Shown piece by piece: positions 15,389-22,173 of a stretch of DNA of 28,130 bases. The DNA is from an uncultured Campylobacteraceae bacterium (GTDB lineage Bacteria > Campylobacterota > Campylobacteria > Campylobacterales > Arcobacteraceae), in assembly GCA_913057765.1 (NCBI GenBank), contig CAJXPH010000007.1, positions 1-28,130 of the forward strand, written 5' to 3'. The stretch's first letter is position 1, and every line of letters starts with the position of its first letter. The translations under genes and the position numbers were made by a program. Below the pieces are notes generated by a model. The model made no database searches and was not told where the DNA came from. It worked only from the letters and a program-made list of their open reading frames with translations.

Positions 15389-16314
15389 TGCAAAATTATA
15401 AGAAAATAACTAAAGGCTTTCCCATTATTGCAAATAACCAACCCTTATTAGAACAATTTCAAAGATTCTATGAAAAAAATAATCCAAAAGATCTTGAATC
15501 AGCATTAAATTACTTTGCTGTTTTTGGAGGATTAGATGTAAAAATTGATATGACTAAACCATTAAGAAGTTTAATTATTAGACATATCTTAAATGATTAC
15601 TATGAAATACAAGAATATGTTGGAAAATTATCAAAAAATTCTGCACCATTTCATAAAATATTAACGGGTATTGCTTTAGGTGATAGAAGAACTAATTCTG
15701 CATTTAAAAGAGCTGATATTGATTATGAAGAAGGAATTGAAGCTATTTATGAGCTTGAGGAGTTAGAAGTTATTACCACTGAAACTGCTATGGACCATCT
15801 TACAAATAATTTTGAAAAAAATGATGTATCAGATAAACTTCTTTTTACAACACCATTTTTAAGATTTTGGTTTGCTTTTGTATCTCCTTTGTATAGAGGA
15901 GTAAAAAGAGAAGAGTATGATGAATGTTTTGAAAGATTTAATAATTATCAAGCTGAATTCATGGGTCTTATTTTTGAACAACTTTGTCATGAATATATTA
16001 AAGTAAGTTTTAAAGATGATCCAATAGAAGAGATTGGAAGATATTGGGATGAAGATAAAAATGAACTTGATATTATAGCTCAAACAGAATCGGGAAAAAT
16101 TATTATTGGAAGTTGTAAATATAATAATAATAAAGTTAAGAAGAATGAATTAAGTAGATTAAAAGGCATTTGTGAGAAACTTGATATCGTACCTGATTAT
16201 GTAATACTATTTTCAAAAAAGGGTTTTACAAATGAACTTAAAAGTGAAAAAGGTAAGAGTTTAAAACTTTATACTGTAAAGAGTCTAAAAACACTTATTG
16301 ACATTCAATATTAA
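15388..16314 (+). CDS. Stand-alone DUF234 protein, nuclease-like C-terminus
   Basis: DUF234 is usually the C-terminal part of archaeal-type AAA ATPases, but here the ATPase (Walker A and B) is absent. The helical N-terminal part ends near 150. The C-terminal half resembles a PD-(D/E)xK fold: Glu197 in FEQLCHEY, Asp228 in NELDII and Lys244 in IIIGSCKY. The residue before Cys-Lys, usually Glu in GECK, is Ser, so catalysis may be weakened. The start is uncertain: an in-frame TAA sits directly before the TTG at 15388, which coincides with the -10 box, and no in-frame ATG occurs before residue 55. An ATT at 15424 preceded by AAAGG is an alternative. FkbM methyltransferase follows 8 bases downstream. 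Confidence 0.75.
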   Translation: MQNYKKITKGFPIIANNQPLLEQFQRFYEKNNPKDLESALNYFAVFGGLDVKIDMTKPLRSLIIRHILNDYYEIQEYVGKLSKNSAPFHKILTGIALGDRRTNSAFKRADIDYEEGIEAIYELEELEVITTETAMDHLTNNFEKNDVSDKLLFTTPFLRFWFAFVSPLYRGVKREEYDECFERFNNYQAEFMGLIFEQLCHEYIKVSFKDDPIEEIGRYWDEDKNELDIIAQTESGKIIIGSCKYNNNKVKKNELSRLKGICEKLDIVPDYVILFSKKGFTNELKSEKGKSLKLYTVKSLKTLIDIQY

Positions 16315-16322
16315 TTTTTAAC

Positions 16323-17387
16323 ATGAATCTAATTTCAACTGATTATATTAATGAAACAGAAAAAAAGTTTGTTGAAGAATTTATAAACTCAACTACTGCA
16401 AAGAAATTTATATTAGGTATAAATAAACTTGGTAAATCTGTGCAAAAACATATTCAAGTTGATGGAATTATTGATGATTTTACAAGAGTTCACAGTAGTA
16501 GAAAAAAAACAGTTTATAAAATAGATGATGTTCCTAAAAATGCTTTGATTTTATCTGTCTCTACAGGAAGTCCTTTAGAGGTAAAAAAAGGACTTGATGA
16601 TAGAGGCTTTGAAAATGTCAATTATCTATCTTTTTTTAAATACTCTGGACTTGAACTTCTCGACCCCCCTTTCATAACAGATTTTAAAGAAGATTATAAA
16701 AAGAACAAAGAAGAATATTCAAAGGTTTATAATCTACTTGCTGATGAAAAATCAAAAGAAACTTTTACGAAAGTTATAAATTTTAAAATTAGTTTTGATT
16801 TAGGTTTTATGGAAGGTTTCACTAATGATCATGAAGAACAATATTTTGATAAAGAGTTAATCCCTTCTATAAAAGATATAGTTTTTGTAGATGGTGGTGG
16901 ATATATTGGAGACACAATCCCCAATATTATAAATAACTTTCCTGACTTTAAAAAAATATATTGTATTGAACCAAATGATTTGCATATAAGTATTGCAAAA
17001 AAGAATTTTTCATCTGAAGAAAATATAGAGTTTATAAATTGTGGTTTAGGAAATAAAAAGCAGATAAGTACTCAAGCCCAAGAATCACAAGATAATTGTG
17101 CCCATGATTATCAAGCCGAAAATATTGATACTATAGATAATTTAATAAAAGAGAAAATTGATTTTATAAAATTAGATATTGAAGGGGCAGAACAAGACAC
17201 TCTTCTTGGAGCAAAAAATACCATCGAAAAATACAATCCAATCCTTGCTATTTGTATTTATCACAAAGCAGAAGATTGGTATAAGATTCCTCAAATAGTA
17301 TTAGATATAAATCCTGAATATAATATTTACATTAGACATTACATGGAGGGTATATACGAAACTGTAATGTACTTTATTCCTAGATAA
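16323..17387 (+). CDS. FkbM-family methyltransferase with N-terminal Rossmann-like domain
   Basis: The 354-residue protein has two parts. Residues 25-110 (KKFILGINKLGKSVQKHI, then VDGIIDDF) resemble the nucleotide-binding-like domain often fused to FkbM enzymes in surface-glycan loci. Residues 180-354 form the FkbM methyltransferase: VFVDGGGYIGDT (187-198) as the SAM-binding loop, CIEPND (214-219), and IDFIKLDIEGAEQDTLLGAK (279-298), ending YIRHYMEGIYETVMYFIP. FkbM enzymes methylate hydroxyl groups, often on sugars. No clear binding site precedes the ATG, so translation may depend on the upstream DUF234 gene. No glycosyltransferase is nearby to indicate a substrate. Confidence 0.88.
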   Translation: MNLISTDYINETEKKFVEEFINSTTAKKFILGINKLGKSVQKHIQVDGIIDDFTRVHSSRKKTVYKIDDVPKNALILSVSTGSPLEVKKGLDDRGFENVNYLSFFKYSGLELLDPPFITDFKEDYKKNKEEYSKVYNLLADEKSKETFTKVINFKISFDLGFMEGFTNDHEEQYFDKELIPSIKDIVFVDGGGYIGDTIPNIINNFPDFKKIYCIEPNDLHISIAKKNFSSEENIEFINCGLGNKKQISTQAQESQDNCAHDYQAENIDTIDNLIKEKIDFIKLDIEGAEQDTLLGAKNTIEKYNPILAICIYHKAEDWYKIPQIVLDINPEYNIYIRHYMEGIYETVMYFIPR

Positions 17388-17430
17388 GTAGTATTAATAA
17401 TCCAATTATTAATATTAGGTTAGATAAAAT

Positions 17431-17454
17431 TTACCTACACTATATTGTAGGTAA
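17431..17454 (+). promoter_or_regulatory. Palindrome/hairpin covering the diguanylate cyclase RBS
   Basis: TTACCTACA (17431-17439) is perfectly inverted as TGTAGGTAA (17446-17454) around a six-base loop. The right arm holds the only Shine-Dalgarno-like bases (TAGGT), eight bases before the ATG. As RNA it would hide the ribosome binding site. As DNA it lies just after a possible -10 (TAAAAT 17425-17430) and could be an operator. Confidence 0.55.
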
Positions 17455-17462
17455 TAAGTAAT

Positions 17463-18512
17463 ATGATAAATGACGAAAAATATATTGAATTCATTCAATC
17501 TTCAAAGTTATTACAAATACGTCTTATAAGCCTTTTAACTGGCCTTTTATATATAGTTTATTCCCAGATTGATAAAGAAATATTAACTTCAAATAGTTTA
17601 ACTATAGCTACAACACTACATCTTTATATTATTGCTCCGTTACTTTTTTTAATAACTCTTTTAACTTTTTGGAAACATTTGTATAAATATATAGTTTATT
17701 TATTGATATTCTCAGTACTAGGTGCTGCAATTGGGAATTTATATTTAATTATGCATATAAAAGAATATACAACTTATTTAACAGAACTATATTTAATTAT
17801 CTTTTGGATTTTTACAGTTTCTGGTTTACGTTTAGTTCCTTCAACTATTACAGTGCTTATATTACTCCTCATTACAGTTATTTGGAATAGCTTTTTCTTT
17901 AAACTTGATGAAAACTTATTTATTATGCATAACTTTTGGTTACTTTCTTCTTGTTCATTTGGATTTTTAATTGCTTTTCTCTTTGAACGTTTTAGTAAAA
18001 CGATTTTTTTAAACAATGAGAGATTACAAGAATTAACATTTATTGATAACCTAACTGGTTTATTTAATCGTAAAAAATTAAATGAGGTATTATCTACTGA
18101 AATATCAAGATGCAAAAGATATGAACATCCTTTAGGATTAATTATTTTAGATATTGATTCTTTTAAGATGGTAAATGACACATATGGACATCAAATAGGA
18201 GATAAAGTTTTAATAGAATTATCAACTATTTTAAAACAACATATACGTTCAACTGATTTATCTGTTAGATGGGGTGGAGAAGAATTTGTTATTGTATGTT
18301 TAGAAACTTCACTTGAAGGAACATTAATATTGGCAGAAAACCTAAGGGAGGTAGTTGAGAGCTATAACTTTTCATCTATTGGCAATAAGACAATTAGTTT
18401 AGGTATCTCAGAATACAAAAAAGAAGATACTCCTGATTCTTTAATTAAAAGGGCAGACGATGCTTTATATTTAGCAAAGAAAAATGGAAAGAATAGAATA
18501 GAAGTATTATAA
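17463..18512 (+). CDS. Membrane diguanylate cyclase (GGDEF protein)
   Basis: The 349-residue protein makes cyclic di-GMP from two GTP. The N-terminal 20-175 region has about six hydrophobic helices, forming a membrane sensor of MASE-like type with only short loops. The GGDEF domain spans about 185-349: DNLTGLFNRKKL (195-206), LDIDSFKMVNDTYGHQIGD (229-247) and the active-site GGEEF (271-275). An inhibitory I-site RxxD (RSTD, 262-265) sits five residues before it, so product feedback is likely. No EAL domain follows. The upstream palindrome over its ribosome binding site suggests control of its translation or transcription. Confidence 0.93.
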   Translation: MINDEKYIEFIQSSKLLQIRLISLLTGLLYIVYSQIDKEILTSNSLTIATTLHLYIIAPLLFLITLLTFWKHLYKYIVYLLIFSVLGAAIGNLYLIMHIKEYTTYLTELYLIIFWIFTVSGLRLVPSTITVLILLLITVIWNSFFFKLDENLFIMHNFWLLSSCSFGFLIAFLFERFSKTIFLNNERLQELTFIDNLTGLFNRKKLNEVLSTEISRCKRYEHPLGLIILDIDSFKMVNDTYGHQIGDKVLIELSTILKQHIRSTDLSVRWGGEEFVIVCLETSLEGTLILAENLREVVESYNFSSIGNKTISLGISEYKKEDTPDSLIKRADDALYLAKKNGKNRIEVL

Positions 18513-18545
18513 GAGATGAATTCTATTCTATTAGATATATTAGTT

Positions 18546-18851
18546 TTAGTTAAATACTGGCCTAAAAAAACTTCTTTCATATGAAATAATACAATCAGTC
18601 TCTTCTGCATATTCAAATGCTTTTATACATTCATCATCTTTAAAAGAGGCATTTCTATATTCTTCATATCTTGCAAATGAATCAAATGTAAATAGCGCAA
18701 GTGCAACATTGTTTGTTCCTTCACTTGGTAAAAAATATCCATGATGTATTCCACCAAATTTATTTACAAGTGGAATCCAAAGTTTTGCATAGTGTTCAAA
18801 TTCTTTTATTTTTTTTGGTTCTATTATATAGTTTAAATAACATGTAATCAT
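18546..18851 (-). CDS. NIPSNAP-family protein
   Basis: A 101-residue dimeric alpha-beta barrel protein of the NIPSNAP family. The signature is clear: MITCYLNYIIEPKKIKEFEH at the start, then LWIPLVNKFGGIHHGYFLPS with its His-His pair, and the ARYEEYR helix. The family's biochemical role is not settled; bacterial members are small and cytoplasmic. AAAGGAAT before the ATG is a good ribosome binding site. It converges with the diguanylate cyclase and diverges from the lipoprotein genes. Confidence 0.92.
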   Translation of the reverse strand: MITCYLNYIIEPKKIKEFEHYAKLWIPLVNKFGGIHHGYFLPSEGTNNVALALFTFDSFARYEEYRNASFKDDECIKAFEYAEETDCIISYERSFFRPVFN

Positions 18852-18913
18852 ATTTATTCCTTTTTTATATATAAAAGTATATTATGTTTTCATAAAAAAA
18901 CAAGAGGTATTTA

Positions 18914-19468
18914 ATGAAAATTAAAAATTTATTTATTTCAACTATTTTAGTGATTTTCTTTTTTTCAGGGTGTGCAAATTTACATAGATATGATAACCCT
19001 ATACAGTCAGAAAAAACGGCAAAGTTAGTTGTGGATATAGAACAGTTGATAGAAAAGTATAATTTTCCTATAGGAGTTAGTATTGAACTAGATGGAATGA
19101 TAATTGATGCCTATCGTTACCCTTCGGGAAGAGTGAATATTTTGGAAGGAAGTCATAAGTTAGTTTTAGACATTACGGCATATTATAATAAAAAAAGAGC
19201 AAAGCATAACTTTTCAAAAGAATATGAAATAGATTTTAAAGCAAATAAAACCTATACAATTTCAGCAAAAGTATTAAAAGACAATTTAGAAAAATTTGAT
19301 GATGATGTTGAAGCTTCTTACTCAATTATAAGTACTGATATTAATATAAATGATAAAATCATATTAAAAGATAGTTATTTACGTTCTGCAAGTGGGGTAT
19401 CACAAGAAGAATTGAGTAGATCAGTTGCTGATGCAGTGATACAAACAGTGATTCTTCCTTCACTGTAA
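18914..19468 (+). CDS. Lipoprotein of unknown function, tandem paralogue 1
   Basis: The 184-residue protein has a lipoprotein signal peptide with lipobox FSGC (lipidated Cys20). The core (about 55-120) reads IGVSIELDGMIIDAYRYPSG, then LEGSHKLVLDITAYY and FKANKTYTISAKV. This pattern of a strand with LDG, a Pro-Ser turn, an G-x-HKL strand and an aKxYtI strand resembles PEGA or DUF2846 beta domains, which often sit in the envelope; that likeness is by eye. The next gene is a paralogue. The ribosome binding site is GAGGTA. Confidence 0.85.
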   Translation: MKIKNLFISTILVIFFFSGCANLHRYDNPIQSEKTAKLVVDIEQLIEKYNFPIGVSIELDGMIIDAYRYPSGRVNILEGSHKLVLDITAYYNKKRAKHNFSKEYEIDFKANKTYTISAKVLKDNLEKFDDDVEASYSIISTDININDKIILKDSYLRSASGVSQEELSRSVADAVIQTVILPSL

Positions 19469-19523
19469 ATTTAGGAAAGAAAGATATTTTATGAAATAGG
19501 GTATTTGAATAAAAAGGTGTTTA

Positions 19524-20090
19524 ATGAAAAGAAAATTATTTTTTTTGGTCTTAGCTGTATTCTTCTTAATTGGGTGCTCTACTAAAAATATTTATGTTGA
19601 TCCTTTAGATGAAACTAATTCAGCACAATTATCAGTTGATTTAATTAAGTTGTTAGAGAATGATCATTTCCTGATAAATATAACTTTAACGTTAGATGGA
19701 AAAATTATTGATTCTCAACAGTATCCTTCAATGGATGTTAGTGTTTTACCTGGGAAACATAAATTATCACTTGAAATAACAGCATATTATATTTATAACA
19801 ATGAAAGAAGAGCTAAACATAATATTACTAAAGAATTTGAAATTGATTTTAAAGCAAATAATAAATATATAGTTTATGCAAATGTATTAGAAGATAATTT
19901 AAAGAATTTGGAAGATAATGTAGAGTCTATATATTCGATTCAAAATTCAGATATTCATATAAATGAAAAAATTGTTTTAGAAGATAGTCCTTTTAGATCT
20001 TTTCGCCCTTCAAGTCTTACTCCTCAACAAATGAAGGAAGCAGCTATAGAGTCAGCTATTGACACAGTTATTATATTAGAAACTTTATAG
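19524..20090 (+). CDS. Lipoprotein of unknown function, tandem paralogue 2
   Basis: The 188-residue paralogue of the preceding gene has lipobox LIGC (lipidated Cys18). Long shared stretches include LDGKIIDSQQYPS, GKHKLSLEITAYY, RAKHNITKEFEIDFKAN and INEKIVLED; identity is roughly 45 percent by eye. A short insertion (IYNNE) follows ITAYY. The C-terminal tail differs in length and sequence, so the copies have diverged there. The ribosome binding site AAGGTG also resembles that of its neighbour, which supports tandem duplication. Confidence 0.85.
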   Translation: MKRKLFFLVLAVFFLIGCSTKNIYVDPLDETNSAQLSVDLIKLLENDHFLINITLTLDGKIIDSQQYPSMDVSVLPGKHKLSLEITAYYIYNNERRAKHNITKEFEIDFKANNKYIVYANVLEDNLKNLEDNVESIYSIQNSDIHINEKIVLEDSPFRSFRPSSLTPQQMKEAAIESAIDTVIILETL

Positions 20091-20132
20091 ATTTAAGAGA
20101 AAATAATATCAAAATTAAAGCTTTATTAGCAA

Positions 20133-20154
20133 TTTAAATATTAGGATATTTAAA
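20133..20154. promoter_or_regulatory. Perfect 9-base palindrome upstream of rlu promoter -10
   Basis: TTTAAATAT (20133-20141) and ATATTTAAA (20146-20154) are perfect inverted arms around TAGG. The site ends six bases before a TATAAT box, covering the -35 region. It could be an operator or a weak terminator of the lipoprotein transcript; there is no T-run after it. Confidence 0.5.
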
Positions 20155-20160
20155 AGATTG

Positions 20161-20166
20161 TATAAT
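20161..20166 (+). promoter_or_regulatory. -10 box of the pseudouridine synthase gene
   Basis: A perfect TATAAT preceded by TTG lies 27 bases before the TTG start codon. Transcription would begin near 20173, just before the AAAGGA ribosome binding site. Confidence 0.55.
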
Positions 20167-20192
20167 GTTTCATTTATTTTAAAAGGACACAT

Positions 20193-21071
20193 TTGCCTTA
20201 TGTTTTAAAACGATTTGATGTTGTCTCTGGCAAAAAAGTAGATGATTTTTTAGTTCAGACTGTAAAACTTGAACCTGCTTTGGCTATGAAGTTATTGCAA
20301 AAGGGTAGAATCATAGATGATAAAAAACGACGCTTGCAAAAAGGCTTTGTTTTAAAATCTGGTTTTATAGAAGTATCTATTTATGAACCAATAACAAAAG
20401 GTTTAAAACCTATTTTTCAAACAGAACATTTTATAATTTTTGATAAGCCTTCTGGATTAATCGTTCACCCAAGTGCCAGATCTAACAATTATACTCTTCT
20501 TGATGAAATTAGATTTCAATTTGGAAAAGATGCTAGTTTAGTTCATAGAATTGATGCAGAAACATCAGGACTTGTTTTGGTATCTAAAAATAAGTATTCA
20601 CATTTTGTATTAAGTTCAATGTTTGAAGAAAAAGAGTTTGTGAAAAGATATCAAGCTTTAGTTGAAGGTGAAGTAAAAGAAGAGATTTTAATAGATAAGA
20701 AAATCACTAATTCAACAGGTATGATAAATATTAAAATGCAAACTTCAAATGATGGTAAAGAATCCTCAACTTTAATCAATCCAATATTTTATGATAAAAC
20801 TAAAAATCAAACTTTTGTTGAAGCAATTCCTTATACTGGACGTCAACATCAGATAAGAGTTCACTTGGATTCTATAGGACATAGGATAGTTGGTGACCCA
20901 ATATATGGATTAGATGAGGTATTAGTAGATAAAATATTGAAAAAAGAGTTGTCCCTTACTGAAAGAATAAAAATTACTGGTGAAATAAGACTTATGTTGC
21001 ATGCTTATTATCTTGAGTTTAAATTTTTGAATAGAACATATAAGTTTTGTTCAAAACAAAAGTTTTATTAA
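20193..21071 (+). CDS. RluA-family 23S rRNA-type pseudouridine synthase
   Basis: The 292-residue enzyme converts uridine to pseudouridine in RNA. An S4-like N-terminal part (LLQKGRIIDDKKRRLQKG, 34-51) precedes the catalytic domain. The active-site motif is HRIDAETSGLVLVSKN (118-133) with catalytic Asp121, followed by PYTGRQHQIRVHLDSIGHRI and GDPIYG. It starts with TTG: AAAGGA lies five bases upstream, and the next in-frame Met is near residue 32, inside the S4 part. RluC- or RluD-type specificity cannot be told apart by eye. It lies directly upstream of the str operon and may serve the ribosome with it. Confidence 0.92.
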   Translation: MPYVLKRFDVVSGKKVDDFLVQTVKLEPALAMKLLQKGRIIDDKKRRLQKGFVLKSGFIEVSIYEPITKGLKPIFQTEHFIIFDKPSGLIVHPSARSNNYTLLDEIRFQFGKDASLVHRIDAETSGLVLVSKNKYSHFVLSSMFEEKEFVKRYQALVEGEVKEEILIDKKITNSTGMINIKMQTSNDGKESSTLINPIFYDKTKNQTFVEAIPYTGRQHQIRVHLDSIGHRIVGDPIYGLDEVLVDKILKKELSLTERIKITGEIRLMLHAYYLEFKFLNRTYKFCSKQKFY

Positions 21072-21100
21072 GCTTAACCAAAGATTAAGACACACTTCAG

Positions 21101-21106
21101 TATAAT
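21101..21106 (+). promoter_or_regulatory. -10 box of the str operon leader
   Basis: A perfect TATAAT about 30 bases after the pseudouridine synthase stop. It would start a leader of roughly 195 bases before rpsL. Confidence 0.55.
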
Positions 21107-21112
21107 CCATAA

Positions 21113-21308
21113 CTTTTTTAGAAAACACTCAACGTTTCTCTAGAATGGTAGTATCGTTTTGATTATGATTCTTATCATATGTCATGGCACCGTGAGGGTG
21201 TAACGAGAAGCCTGAGCCGCTTTAGAGCTCAAACCAAATAAATAGAGAGTCTATATTTAATTTTATAATTACTTACCAGATTACTCTAAATATAAATAAA
21301 GGGAAAGA
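21113..21308 (+). ncRNA. Structured rpsL leader, candidate cis-regulatory RNA
   Basis: The segment 21183-21234 is much richer in G and C than any nearby noncoding sequence. By hand I find a long-range helix: CTCA 21128-21131 with TGAG 21213-21216, continuing as GTTTCTC 21134-21140 with GAGAAGC 21205-21211. It encloses the hairpins TATGAT/ATCATA (21165-21180) and GCACC/GGTGT (21187-21201). TGAGC (21213-21217) can instead pair with GCTCA (21227-21231), which excludes part of the first helix. Nearer the gene, TATATTTA (21252-21259) with TAAATATA (21287-21294) competes with TAGAG/CTCTA. I recognise no known riboswitch class. Regulation by a ribosomal protein is an alternative. Confidence 0.5.
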
Positions 21309-21683
21309 ATGCCTACAATCAATCAGCTTGTAAGAAAAGAGCGAAAAAGAGTGATTAAGAAATCAAAATCACCAGCTTTAGACAAATGTCCACAAAGAAG
21401 AGGAGTATGTACAAGAGTATATACAACTACTCCAAAGAAACCTAACTCGGCTTTAAGAAAAGTTGCAAAAGTTAGATTAACTACTGGTTTTGAAGTAATT
21501 TCATACATTGGTGGAGAGGGTCACAACCTTCAAGAGCATTCAATTGTTCTAGTACGTGGGGGAAGAGTTAAAGATTTACCTGGTGTAAAATATCACATCG
21601 TTAGAGGTGCTTTAGATACTGCTGGTGTTGCAAACAGAACTGTTGCAAGATCTAAGTACGGTACTAAAAAGCCTAAGAAATAA
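21309..21683 (+). CDS. rpsL: 30S ribosomal protein S12
   Basis: The 124-residue protein is S12 of the decoding centre. PTINQLVRKERK, TTPKKPNSALRKVAKVRLT (40-58), SYIGGEGHNLQEHS and GGRVKDLPGVKYH are all intact. The lysines at the classic streptomycin sites (in PKKPNS and in RVKDLPG) are unchanged, so the sequence gives no sign of ribosomal streptomycin resistance. AAAGGGAAAG gives a strong binding site. First gene of the str operon; rpsG starts 16 bases after its stop, too close for an S7-binding structure like that of E. coli. Confidence 0.99.
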   Translation: MPTINQLVRKERKRVIKKSKSPALDKCPQRRGVCTRVYTTTPKKPNSALRKVAKVRLTTGFEVISYIGGEGHNLQEHSIVLVRGGRVKDLPGVKYHIVRGALDTAGVANRTVARSKYGTKKPKK

Positions 21684-21699
21684 GTAGAAGGATAAGTTA

Positions 21700-22167
21700 A
21701 TGAGAAGAAATCAAGCTCCAGTAAGAGAAGTAATGGCTGATCCTATCTACAATAGTAAGGTAATCACAAAGTTTATTAATACTGTAATGTTAGATGGTAG
21801 AAAATCTGCAGCGCAAAAAATTATGTATGGTGCAATCGCAAACTTAGATACTAGAGGTGAAGAATCTGGTATTGAAGTATTTGAAAAAGCAATCGAAAAT
21901 GTTAAACCACTTTTAGAAGTAAAATCTAGAAGAGTTGGTGGAGCAACTTACCAAGTTCCTGTTGAAGTTAGACCTGTAAGAAGACAAACTTTAGCATTAA
22001 GATGGTTAGTAGATGCTGCAAGAAAAAGAAATGAAAGAACAATGGTAGAGAGATTAGCAAACGAATTATTCGAATGTGCTAACGATAGAGGTTCTGCATT
22101 TAAGAAAAAAGAAGATATGCATAGAATGGCCGAAGCTAATAAAGCATTCGCTCATTACAGATGGTAA
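21700..22167 (+). CDS. rpsG: 30S ribosomal protein S7
   Basis: The 155-residue protein nucleates assembly of the 30S head by binding 16S rRNA. It starts MRRNQAPVREV and contains KSRRVGGATYQVPVEVRP and ALRWLVDAARKR, with the C-terminal MHRMAEANKAFAHYRW. Length is normal for bacteria. AGAAGGATAA precedes the ATG. fusA begins six bases after its stop. Confidence 0.99.
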   Translation: MRRNQAPVREVMADPIYNSKVITKFINTVMLDGRKSAAQKIMYGAIANLDTRGEESGIEVFEKAIENVKPLLEVKSRRVGGATYQVPVEVRPVRRQTLALRWLVDAARKRNERTMVERLANELFECANDRGSAFKKKEDMHRMAEANKAFAHYRW

Positions 22168-22173
22168 TCTAAG

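Noticed and set aside
21160..21180. Fur box in the rpsL leader
   Set aside because: The similarity to the Fur consensus is weak, the site is downstream of the likely transcription start, and it is better explained as an RNA hairpin.
21180..21235. Known riboswitch (c-di-GMP, cobalamin, fluoride, guanidine, TPP), RNase P, SRP RNA, tmRNA or 6S RNA
   Set aside because: None of the conserved core sequences of these RNAs that I know is present, so I list it only as an unclassified structured leader.
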